Assembly (NCBI GenBank): GCA_030267565.1
Contig: BRXU01000002.1
Coordinates: forward strand, 62,001-126,000
Direction: 5' to 3'
Source of the DNA: Pleodorina starrii
Lineage: Eukaryota; Chlorophyta; Chlorophyceae; Chlamydomonadales; Volvocaceae
Length of the DNA stretch: 64,000 bases
A program made the position numbers and the translations under genes. This document shows positions 49,471 to 60,459 of this stretch, one piece after another (position 1 is the stretch's first letter; each line of letters starts with the position of its first letter). The notes under the pieces were generated by a model. That model searched no databases. It was not told where the DNA came from and was given only the letters and a program-made list of their open reading frames with translations.

Positions 49471-52400
49471 ATGAGGACGGCATCAGGACACCTGCCCATG
49501 CGGCTTACTCTCCGTTACGTACTGTGCCTCTGCATGTGCGTTGCCGCACTTCACAGTGAGTTAATTTCACGCCTGCAAAAGTGAAATGATTGATATAATA
49601 TTTCATTTGTATAGGCGTGGGTATTTGGCCGGATCGCCATGATTCGGCAGCACGGTTCTGTTACGAAGCTCCACCTTGATTGTATGTCTACATGAGCCTA
49701 GCCGGGTCGCGGGGTCACAACCAGCCTGGCCTTAATTTTACTGGCTGAAATTGGGGCATATTGATGCGGCTACGAATATTTCGAAAAGCACCATCACCCC
49801 TCCGCCCGCTTTCGTGCATGCTTTCGCAGGTGTGCAAGGCCAATCGCCTACCCCCACGCTGGCAGCTTCACCCAAGCCGGCCGCCTCCCCTAAACCTTCA
49901 GAGTCAATTCCTTCTCCCAAGCCGGCTGATGCGCCCAAGCCGGCTGCCACTCCCAAGCCCGCTGATGTGCCCAAGCCGGCTGCCACTCCCAAGCCCGCTG
50001 ATGCACCCAAGCCGGCTGCATCGCCCAAGCCGGCTGATGCGCCCAAGCCGGCTGCATCGCCCAAGCCCGCTGATGCACCCAAGCCGGCTGCATCGTCCAA
50101 GCCCGCTGATGCACCCAAGCCGGCTGCATCGCCCAAGCCCGCTGATGCACCCAAGCCGGCTGCATCGCCCAAGCCCGCTGATGCGCCCAAGCCGGCTGCC
50201 ACTCCCAAGCCGGCTGATGCGCCCAAGCCGGCTGCATCGCCCAAGCCCGCTGATGCACCCAAGCCGGCTGCATCGCCCAAGCCCGCTGATGCACCCAAGC
50301 CGGCTGCATCGCCCAAGCCCGCTGATGCGCCCAAGCCGGCTGCCACTCCCAAGCCGGCTGATGCGCCCAAGCCGGCTGCATCGCCCAAGCCCGCTGATGC
50401 GCCCAAGCCGGCTGCCACTCCCAAGCCGGCTGATGCGCCCAAGCCGGCTGCATCGCCCAAGCGCGCTGATGCACCCAAGCCGGCTGCATCGCCCAAGCCC
50501 GCTGATGCACCCAAGCCGGCTGCATCGCCCAAGCCCGCTGATGCACCCAAGCCGGCTGCATCGCCCAAGCCCGCTGATGCACCCAAGCCGGCTGCCACTC
50601 CCAAGCCGGCTGATGCGCCCAAGCCGGCTGCATCGCCCAAGCCCGCTGATGCGCCCAAGCCGGCTGCCTCTCCCAAGCGAGCTGCTTCACCCAAGCCAAC
50701 CGCCTCACCTAAGCGGGCTGCTTCACCCAAGCCAGCCGCCTCACCCAAGCGAGCTGCTTCGCCCAGCCCACCCGTAGTCCTCCCGAGCGCTCAATCTCCC
50801 CCAGATGACATGGTCGCCTTTACCGCGAGACCCCCCCGGCCTGGCGCCATTACCTCCTCGGGTACGTGACGCGTTGTAGGGCGGCACAGCCAGCCAGCAA
50901 TGTTTCAGATTAAATATGTAAAGCAATGGGTTTGCACGCTTGCGCAAATACCTTTGACAAACTCATCTCCAGGAGCCGCTGTGGGCAGTGATGACGCAAG
51001 GCCGCGTAGGACGGCTGTGGAGTGATCTGCAAGTACCGTACACGGCAGCCCAATCGTGGACCTGACTGTGTGTCCTGCCATCGCTGCACCCCCTGCCCTG
51101 CCCTGCAGGCTCGCCGCCCTCCCAATACGCCCAGCCGACGGGCGCCGACGCCATTAACATCACCTTTTACGGCTACGGCGGCGCCGAGTACAACATGTGC
51201 AACAGCAAGCAGTGCGGCTTCCCCTCGCGCCCCGAGCTCCTAGTGCAGGCCTCCGGCTCCAGCCAGGCCTGGGCGCCCCTCTGCGCCGTCAATGGCCCCC
51301 CCAACGTGCTGGACGCCGTGGCGCGCCTGGTCTGCAACCAGGTACGGCGCCGAGCCGTACCGCATCCCGGCTCATCATTGCCAGGGTACCGACTGCGTGC
51401 TTTACGGTATTACGGCAGTTACTATATCGTGAAATTCGTGGCTGCCCGGGGGTCCCGCTCTCAAGACCAGCGTGGGGGGCCCCGAGGGCAGATTCGCTGT
51501 TGCAGCTACCGCCGCTGCTGCTGCTGCCATAGCAGCCAGCCCGACCCGCACGAAAGACCATTATAAGCCATACCTTCTCATGAGCATCTCCAACCGCCAT
51601 TCCCAACGGCCCGATTCCGCAAGTCGCTGGGCTCAAGCAACGAACATGTGTTCGTGCGGTGTCGGGTCTCGGGTGTGGTAAGCGACCGGCCCCTTTGCCC
51701 ATTTCCGCTCCTGCTTCCCCTCCCCCTCCCCCGCCTCTTGCAGTACTACAACTGGCCCGAGCCGGCTGACATGAAGAAGAACGGCGGGTTGTTCAGCGTG
51801 AGGGGCCAGGCCGAGGAGCCCTTCACCATTCCCGCCCCTGGAGGTAGGCGGAACGAACCCATACATAGAGCCGCAGGCAGAAGGCAGGAAGACGACGTGG
51901 GCTGCGCCAACGGCGATAGATGGTACCTGGGGTGGGGCGGTTAGGCAAGCAGCCCACCGGCCCATCCTCAGGATTGGACCTCTGGACCCTTTCCAGCGTA
52001 CTGCTGCGAGATGCGACCGCGGCATCCCTCGCCTGTGCTTCACAGCGACAGCGGGGGAACCGCCCGGCGTGTTCGCTCCGCTCTCGGTTTGAAGGCATGG
52101 GTCACACCGGGTCAGCATCCCGCGCCCGCCTGCGTGCGCATCAGGCTTACCTGCCGTGCCCACACGTGCCTGACGGCCCATTGGCATCGGATCCAACTGC
52201 GAACTCGGCTCTTCATTCCTGTCGCGTCACTGCCCCATCGGCCGCACCGTGCAGACTCGTCCTCCGATGGTGGACTGGACGTGTTCGAGACATCCAGCGT
52301 GGCTGCCTGGGCGACCCTCTCCAACTTCGACAACGTCGCCACCGCCCGCTCCGTGCAGGAGCTGCCGCTGCAGGTTCGGTATACGAACCTCGTGTGCGCA

Positions 52401-52808
52401 TAGTGACGCCGAACTTCAGGGAAAGCTGTCACTTTTGAGGAGCGTTTGAGGCACCCGCGAGAGCGTTAGTTCATGGCAACGGCGAAATGCGTAATAAACC
52501 ACCGTATGCCCGTATGCGAGGTGGATATGTTTGTCGTGTCCACGAACGGAGAACGGTGGTTAAACTATCTGAAGCCGTACGGGACGTACGAAGTACGACA
52601 GGGCACTGACGAAAGGTCACTCCGCCGCTGCTGTGGCTTTGCGGAATGTATCGTGCCGCTCCGCGCCTCTCCGACCGACTGCGGTAGCCCGCCGCTGACG
52701 TACCGTGCACGTCTCTGCTCTGCCCTGGCCGCTTGTGCGCAGATCTCGGACAAGCCCTGCGACAGCGGTCTCCTCTTCTCCGTCTACTGCACCGTGCTGA
52801 TCTTCTAA
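49471..52808 (+). CDS. Secreted proline-rich protein with SRCR-like C-terminal module
   Basis: Six exons join in frame into 544 residues: 49471-49555, 49830-50861, 51109-51341, 51744-51843, 52255-52373, 52743-52808. Exon 1 encodes a signal peptide (residues 1-29, core LRYVLCLCMCVAALH). Exon 2 encodes a long stalk of 12-residue repeats (PADAPKPAASPK type, residues ~45-340), a likely site of proline hydroxylation and glycosylation as in algal cell-wall glycoproteins. Exons 3-6 encode a ~170-residue module with WAPLC, LVCNQ, YYNW, WATLSNFDN, PCDSG and VYC. Its exon phases and motif order match the minus-strand gene at 56124-60459. The cysteine pattern resembles a diverged scavenger-receptor cysteine-rich domain; that reading is inference. 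A small extra exon at 50974-51005 would also keep frame. Probably extracellular or cell-surface. Confidence 0.8.
49917..50690 (+). repeat. 36-bp coding tandem repeat (Ala/Pro/Lys stalk)
   Basis: About 21 tandem copies of a 36-bp unit encoding K-P-A-D-A-P-K-P-A-A-S/T-P. Variation is mostly CC-GCT against CC-GGCT and GCATCG against GCCACT (Ser/Thr). The array should be unstable in length between strains. Confidence 0.95.
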
Positions 52809-55683
52809 GCAGAACCAGCGAGGGAGCCCACCTGAGACCCGGCTCGCTCGACGTCGTCACCTCTCTAAACGCTTCAAGACGACCTGCTGTCCGGCATGCA
52901 GTTCGCTGACAACCGGAGCCACTTACCTAAGCGCAAATTTGCAACCAAATAAGCGTTCATCTGACCATACATATTTTTCATCCAGCATGACTGCGTTCTT
53001 TTCCCGAGCCTTTCGGTTCCAGGACCCCTCCCCCCGGAGGCGGACTGATGCCCCGAAACCAGCCTTCAGGTGACGGGCTGACAGGCTGGCAGGCCGGCTG
53101 ACAAGCCTAAGCTGCACTCTGGGTCATGCCGGGGCGGCTCGCGTGATGATAATACGGTACACGTAATCTGTCCTACAAGCATTGTCCCGCCGAACTGCTG
53201 TGCGTTTTGGCGCATGATGCGTTGGCGGTGAGTATTGCTGAGATGGTGGTACCTCAGCCGCTGGGGACACACACGCGTGACAGCGCCGCACCGTTGCTAC
53301 CCGCCGAGAGTGTGGAACTAAACCCGACAACCCGATCGGAAACATTCACGGCCCCTTAATATAGTATTTAATATGTTACACCGCCCGCAAGGAGTACGAA
53401 TGTTGCTCGGCGAAGTGTGGGACCGAGCCAGTTCGGCGTGTCACACGCGAACGTGTAGGCAGTGCCAACTTTTACCCGTCGACTGCGCAAAAACGTTTTT
53501 GCTGACCCCGCCATGAGACCCATCCGTTGTCAAGATGGGTTCCATGCTCGTATGGTTTACGTTTGACGCCTTTGGACACAATCGAACGCTGCAGCATGCG
53601 ACGTGTATTGACCCCCCCAAAAAACCGACACGCTTCGTGGGGCTTCGTTCTTTCCTTATTATTGTTATCGTGCGCGCATTCATACCATAATAATGGCAGG
53701 CACATTTGTTGCTCGCGCTCTGCGTGGCCCTCGTGCCCCTCGCTCTTCACGGTGGCAAAACAACAAGCGCGCGAGGAGGCTGGCCAGGTGGGGGGTGGTA
53801 GCTAGTCTTGGTAGGGCGTTTTTGGTTGAGGTGTGTGACGCCTCTCGCGTGGCTCCCGCTAAGCGCGGCCCGCAGTCGTCTGCGCCGCTGAGTTGGTTGG
53901 CCAGGGGCCGTGGTGGGTGCCCCTGGCTGACGCGAGTGAGGGAGTGAGGCGCGCGCGGCGGAACAGACGGACGTAGCCGCGCGCCCGCCCCTGCGCTGTG
54001 TCTCGGCCCGGTCAGGGCCCCCGGTGCTCAGTCCTGTCTCAGGGCGAGTCGCCCACAGTGTAACACCCGTTAACAAATCGCGCAGCTCTGTCTCCGCAGG
54101 CGGTGATGTCTCGTGTGACCTGGTTGGGCGTTGGCCGTATGTGTATGTGGCTGACCCGCTAGCGGACGGGTGGGTCAGCCAGAGAGGTGGAGGTGGGGCC
54201 CGCAGGCGGCAGGCAGGCCAGACACTCCGGCGGGCGTGCGTGCGTGCGTGCGTGCGTGCGAAGCAGTGTCGACATGGTTACGTGTTTCTCCATCGAACTT
54301 TTGTAACGACATCCATCTATTAATATGAGGTGAGCCGAGGCTGACTGCCATACTCCTGACACCTCGCACAACCCTGCACAACGAAACGACGCCAGCAGGC
54401 GCCAGCCCAGCACTGTTACAGTTTCAACCTTCCCCCCCATATCATGCATATCAACTTATCAAGCATACCAGCTTCTTCCAGGCTAGCAGACCACATTTGG
54501 AAATGACGTAGCCGTGCAGCAGCACGCCAAAGGGCAAGGCGGCAGGCACTGGATATCCGCCCGCCACTTGCAGCCACTTGCTTATGGAATTTACCGGTAA
54601 CTTCGAATCAATGATAACGTTAATAACATAATCGACAAGTATATATTATATCTATGTTGTATTTTGCGACATCAAAGGTTGGTCCCGTTAGCGTCTTGAT
54701 GTAACGGCTCGCGCTGCTCGCATGTCACCTGGAAGCCTCCGGAAGGCGGGCCGCACGTTTGGAAGGCGACGCAGGAAGCGCACACTGCGTCCTATGCTCG
54801 ACAGATTCAGGCCACCAATTCACATTTCCTTGCACATTTTTCGTGCAACTTTGTAGAAATTTGCCTTAGCTGCAGCCTGCTGCAGGAAGGGGACTGACCG
54901 GGACAGGCCGGGACTCCAGGTAGCCAAGGGGCATATGTTGGGCTGCCGTTGCCGCCTATCTATTACGCATCATCCGAGTGTCGCCGGGCTGCGCTTCACT
55001 CATAAAGTGCCGGAGTAGAGGCGCTCGGTCCCCCTTGAACCCGAAAAGCTCCGGACCTGGGGTTGTGTCTTCTAGCAATCTTGGGTGGTTACATAACCAC
55101 GGAGGGCATGCCAAATGGGCACACCAAACTAAATACCGGCGCCAACCGGGCAGCCTTGGACCTGCCGTACTGGATACTGACGGCGCAACGGCCTTCTCAA
55201 CGACGGAGGCGAAACATCACGTGCGTGTGTGCGTTGACCATGCGCGTGCACACTCGCGGGTGAACCGCCTCGCTCGTCTACCGTTCTGAATTGGAACCAA
55301 CCATCCAATAGCAGACACGGACTAACCGGCAAACGTATCTAAAAATATTCATCACCGCCTTGCTGCGAACAAGCTGCCCAGAGCTGCCCAACACACAGCA
55401 GCATCTGTGGACAATTATGGAGTAGCCAGCGGTGAGCTTTCGGACAATACCAAAGGTCACGGAAACATTTACGTTCCGCGCTACGTCTCGCCGCACCTTG
55501 CACGGCAACTCATGACAAGCTGGAACCGCCTCTGGAACCCGCCCGCCTAAACGCAACTAAGCCGCTAATAAATACAATCGCCTTTAAATGATAGTACACC
55601 GGGAAATGGTGCGTTCCAGTGCTCCTATTCAATCGCTGCTACCAGGTAGGGTAGGGTAGATCGTGCTTATAAATCGGCTGATG
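52809..55683. other. Spacer between the two convergent paralogues
   Basis: No gene recognised. It holds the 3' UTR of the 49471 gene (a plus-strand TGTAA at 54059-54063), a perfect 9-bp hairpin GCCAGGGGC / GCCCCTGGC (53900-53927), another hairpin GGCTGACCC / GGGTCAGCC (54149-54180), a GTGC simple repeat (about 54237-54260) and AT-rich sequence around 54590-54665. Confidence 0.4.
54059..54063 (+). terminator. Candidate TGTAA polyadenylation signal for the 49471 gene
   Basis: First plus-strand TGTAA found after the stop at 52808. It implies a 3' UTR of about 1.25 kb, long but possible in these algae. Positional inference only. Confidence 0.35.
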
Positions 55684-55688
55684 TTACA
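55684..55688 (-). terminator. TGTAA polyadenylation signal for the 60459-56124 gene
   Basis: TTACA on the plus strand, about 440 nt downstream of the minus-strand stop at 56124. It sits at the edge of the tandem repeat at 55687-55810. Confidence 0.5.
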
Positions 55689-55810
55689 TGCGATAATGCA
55701 ACCGCGCGCACCATCCACACCTTCCCACACCTTCCTGTGATGCGCAATCCACACCTTCCACACCTCCATGCGATAATGCAACCGCGCGCACCCTCCACGC
55801 CTTCCTGTGG
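55687..55810. repeat. 80-bp tandem repeat, about 1.5 copies
   Basis: CATGCGATAATGCAACCGCG... occurs at 55687 and again at 55767, with CCACACCTTC-rich sequence between. It lies in the predicted 3' UTR of the minus-strand gene. Confidence 0.75.
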
Positions 55811-56123
55811 CCCCTTCCTCCCCTCCCTCCCCCTCCCTTTCATCTTTTGTCCCAGGGAGAATCCACAACCCACAACAAACCCCAAGTCCTGCAGCGCCTG
55901 GCAAGTGCGGACAGCTTCTTGCAGGTGCGGTCCTGGAGGACGACGCCGCGGCACTTTGGGTGTTGTGAGATCGCTAAAAGTCGCCGATCGAGCCGCGCGC
56001 AGCAATGCAACTGCCTCCTTGCTCTGTCTTCGCGTACGTCCCAGACGTCCCGTGCGTCCCCTCCTCCTCGCCCCAGGCCTCAGCACCATAAGGCCCATCA
56101 GGCCCGCCAGGTCCGCCAGGTCC

Positions 56124-59100
56124 TCATCCAATCACCGCCCGGCTGCAAGACACGCTGTACATGTAGCCGCTCGCGCAGGGGGTGGTGCTGACCTGCGGGA
56201 GGGAACGTGACGGCACGGGGCGGAGCGGGGTGAGGCAAAGTCTTGGCGCAGGCGTTGCGTTGCGCTCGGCTCCGGCCCTTGTTCTGCAGGCGGCCGCGAT
56301 CTTCCACGAACCCATGTCATTATCCTCACTGCTACCGCTGACATCCGTCTCAACATTCATGCGATGTCCATATGCGCAGCACTCGGCCACTGACTGGCTA
56401 CCGAGCGGCCCAAAACGTCCGACCCGGAACGTTCACAACGCCCCCCGGCCCAACCCCACACACACAGCCGCAGGCGCACCCACCTGCATCGTCGCCTCTT
56501 GCAGTGAATGCATGTCATCAGTGACTCCCGTGACCGTCACCCAGTGCGAGTATTGGCTGGGGCGGAAGAGCGCCCCGTTGGCCGCAACAGTGCCTGGAAG
56601 CAGACAGCAACGACGACAAGTCAGGCAACAGGCTTCGAACTCGGCGTCGCAACGGTGTGCATCCAACCTGAACAGGACCGGTGCGCTCAGGCAACAAAAA
56701 GACAACACGAGAGCCGCTCCAGAGGGCCATGTGCCATGTGGGTGCCATGGGTGTGGCCGACGAGGACTCAATGTTCCTGACGCCCTGAGGAAGCCCTGCG
56801 GCATTGAGGACGCCCTGATGCGTCCGCGCGATGCGATGCGCGATCCATCACGACCTACAGGCTACAGCCGTCACCATGCAGACACCCCGGATAGCCCTCC
56901 CCCCACTTGCCGTTGGGAATGCGCAACGGCCGGCGCATGAAGCCGGTAATCTGGTTGTTCCAGGTATTCTTCCAGCCCCCCTCCTGCAAACGATATGAGG
57001 ACAAGGACTTGGCAAAAATGCAGTGTCGCCTGGAAATGCATTCAAGCCATTACTCGACGGGCCGGAATCCATAAGCCGTGACGGACGCCCTGGGAACTGC
57101 CACAGTAACGGCTCCGGCCCCCCTCCTGCCTCCCCGACGACGATCGGCGCACTCGAGCCGCCCCTCGACCTCTCCAACCCCAATCCCCCTTCAAGCATCC
57201 GTGCCCTTCCCACGCTTGATCTGGCTCATAGGCGTGTTAGGTCCTCACGCACGCGCTCACCCTCCCACTCCGCCCTATCTCCCCGCCTGCCCTCACCCCC
57301 TCCGCCCTATCTCCCCGCCTGCCCTCACCCCGCCTGCCCTCACGCGACCCCCAACCCCCCACCTGGTTGCACGCCGTGTTGGCCACCGGGTCGGGCAGCC
57401 ACCTGATCCCATCGGCCCCCAGCTGCTGAAACAGGGCCACATCGCTGGCGCTTGCGCACAGCGGCGCCCACACAGCTGCCCCGGTGCGGCCGTCCGCCAC
57501 CGAGGCAGAGGAGTTGGCGGAGGTAGAGGCGGAGACATTCACGGACAACTCAATGCGGACCATCTCATCGGCGTCCTCATCGCTCTGCAGGTTAGACTCC
57601 AGGTGAGGCAGCTTGATGGCATCGCTCATGTCGGACCAAGAGGGAGGCGGCGGCGGCGGCGGCCCTGCAGACAGGCAGACAGACAGTGGCCAGGCGTGGG
57701 TGGGGCGTTGGCGAAGGATGAATGATTTTGCGAATGGTGGTGGGTCGTGGCGATCGCTATGTGCCTAGGGGGTGATGTGAAAATGCGATCGCAGTAGCCC
57801 GGACGGTGGGGCCAAGTTATTCGGCGTGCATGGCGACAGCGCAGTACGGCGCGACGGCTTCCCGTCCCTCTATTTCCCGGCCATGTGGGTGGGCCGCTGC
57901 GTACACGAAGCCGTCACACCCGCTGTGCATCCGCTCGGCAACGCGCAGGGATCCACCTTGCGAACGAATGCGGAATTACTCAGCCAAACATGACAATACA
58001 TTGGCTTTGGCAGGGGTAGCAACTTACTCTTGGGCGCGGGTGGCGGTGGGCGGCTGGGCGGCGTGAGGAAGTCTGCGGGTCACAACGAGCGCCAAGCGTC
58101 CATCCGAGTCAGCCAATCGAGGTCAACGCAGATTTCCTCGTCCCGGAATCCGGAACCGGGGCCAGGAATGTGGAGGTAATGACAAATCACCCGTCACGAC
58201 GTGGTTACCAAGCAAGGCTTCAGCCCGCCGGCCTCCAAATCCCGACTTGCTGCGACTTGCTTTCTGTTGCTGTCTCCAGCAGTGGCTGCCTATGTCAACC
58301 GCCAAAAGGGCAAGAAGGGCCAACAACCGCAAAACGACGTGTGCACAAAAACAAAGAAGCAGTTCGCACACTCACTTGAGCACTGCAGTGCGACCAGCAC
58401 GCCGCGGCTGCAGTCCGTGTTGAATACGAAGCAAGTGCGGTCCACCTCGTCGGGGAAGGCGATCTGGCCCACGGGGAAGTCCGGCAGGGGACCCGCATCG
58501 CACATCAGGTTGCCCACGGGCGTCGGCCTGATTCCGGGAGTCCAGGGATGGAGAGGAGTAAGAGGGACGGTAAAGATGGGACGAGCAGGCGGACGGGTGT
58601 GGGCAGCGTAGGGGTCCACGGCACCGCAAGGGCGGACCCGGAAGCGCACCCGGAATCTTAAACCTAGCACCGCCCAAGAGCTTAAAATGGAAGCCGGCGG
58701 GGCAAGATCAGTAGCTGCCAACGGGGCGCCCAGGCCGGGCAGGCACTCGGCAAGGACATGCGCTGTACGGGATCTAAAGGGGGCCGCAGGTGGAAGGATG
58801 GACTGGACGCCAGTGCGTCCTCATCTGATCGGGCGGAGACACGGGCGGTGCGACCTACGTTTCCTCCTCGTCAGCCCCGAAGTCGGAGATGCCGGCGCCG
58901 TAAAACTGACGGCCGTACTTGTAACCCATTGCCTGGCAGAAGAACTGCAGTTCACAATCCACAGCAGGGGACGAGCGCGAGGGGAGCAGGCGAGTGTGGC
59001 GTGGTGTGGTGAGGTGTGGTGTGCGCCGTCAAGTGTCGATCGAGTACCGCATCATGACAGTGCGCCCGCGAGGCGTGGGGCGCGAGGAGGCGACCGAGCC

Positions 59101-60459
59101 GGCGGCAGTCTTGCCCCATTGAGCCAACCCTGCGCCGCTCAGCTGGGGGGAGCCGCTAGGAGGCCGGGTCAGCTTTGGACAGCCCGCGCCGGCCCGCCCA
59201 CTCCAGGTGGATGCGGGTGCGGACTGAGCAACACCAACAGTCACTCTATCGTGTCGTCGGCAGACAGTACGGCTGTGCGGGGTCAATGTACAACCACCGC
59301 CTCCTTTGGCTTCTCTATTTCTACGTGCACGCATGCCTTGCCCACTGCGCACAGCCCACTACCCGCCGGCCGCTACCCGCCACCCAAACCTCTCTTACCT
59401 GGGCCTCGTCGGGGCCGAAGCTGCCGTCATCGCACAACGGAGCCCAGCCGCCATTCTCGTCGTAGCCGCGCTGTCCCGGGAGCCACGCCTGACTGAAAGA
59501 CACCTCCAGACGCCCCGTGCGGCCCGAGCCGCGCACCAGACGAAGGCCGTTGCGTGTGCCTGCACGGCAAGGCAAGGCAAGGCGGGACACGACGAGCCAG
59601 AGCAGTGAGCGCCACGTTACGTCTCTTGGCCTCGCCCTCAGTCACTTGGCAGAACGCCAACTTTGTGTACGCGCGACGAAAAGTACGCGCTTTGGAGGGG
59701 GGCACGGCCCGTAGCACAGCAGTGCTCATCTCAGCGAAAGCTCGTGCAGCTGTGACACCGCCATGCCAGAGCAGGGAAGGGACCGAACTTGCCACTGGCT
59801 CCCCATTATGATGGGCGCATGACGTTATACGAGGTAAGGGCATGTTGTCCCTGTCCCACTTACGTGGCGGCGATGGTGGGGGACGCGGCGGAGAAGGCGG
59901 CAGAGCAGGCGGCTTCTGAGGAATCCTTGGCCTCCGGGGCGGGGGCTTGGGCTTGCCAGGTGGCTTTGGAGGCAGGGGAGGCGGACGGGGCGGGGACGGC
60001 GGCTTGGGGGGTCGCCGAGGAGAAGGCGGCCTCGGAGAAGGAGGCGGGGATGGTGAAGGCGGGGGAGAGGGAGAAGGCGGCTTTGGCGAAGGCGGCTTCG
60101 GCGAAGGCGGCTTTGGCGAAGGCGGCTTCGGGGTAGGTGGTTTGGGTGAGGGCAGCGACCGCAGCGGCGGTGTGGGCGACGGAGGCAGTGGTTGCGCACC
60201 TGCGAACAAAGAGGGACGGCGTACACAAAAGTACAGCTGACGGACAGACCGATTTCTCCCAGTCTGGCTGCGAGAACCAGCTACTGCTCTGGGCACGACG
60301 CGCTGACGGGTAGCGCCTAGACTACTCCCTCCTTCACTCACCAATTCCAGCAGCAGCAAGAATTATCACATGGAGGAGGCAACTAAAGCTGCTTGTCCGC
60401 CGCTTTGCTGTCGGGCTGATGGCCCTCCAGGTCGAAAGCTGCCGACCGGCAGCGCACAT
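56124..60459 (-). CDS. Secreted SRCR-domain protein with PPSPKPPSP-type stalk
   Basis: Ten exons join in frame into 483 residues: 60459-60342, 60199-59864, 59559-59399, 58944-58859, 58527-58376, 58072-58028, 57664-57363, 56983-56911, 56593-56484, 56192-56124. Order: a signal sequence with hydrophobic core CLLHVIILAAAGIG (~28-42); a proline stalk (PPSPKPPSP, ~43-151) typical of hydroxyproline-rich extracellular glycoproteins; an SRCR domain (~152-285) with NGLRLVRGSG, GRLEVSF, WAPLCDDG, FFCQAMGYKYG, LMCDAG, RTCFVF and DCSRGVLVALQC, i.e. six cysteines; a short PPPPAP linker; and a second SRCR-like module (~300-483) with WAPLC, TACNQ, WVTVTGV, PCASG and VSC shared with the gene at 49471. SRCR domains bind ligands at cell surfaces. 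The intron after 56911 has a GC donor. Ligand and role are unknown. Confidence 0.87.

Noticed and set aside
49738..50748. Minus-strand 336-codon Gly/Ala/Leu-rich frame
   Set aside because: It is the antisense of the 36-bp coding repeat. The plus strand has the signal peptide, splice sites and downstream conserved module.
54237..54260. GTGC run as a regulatory element
   Set aside because: Simple tetranucleotide repeat without other support.
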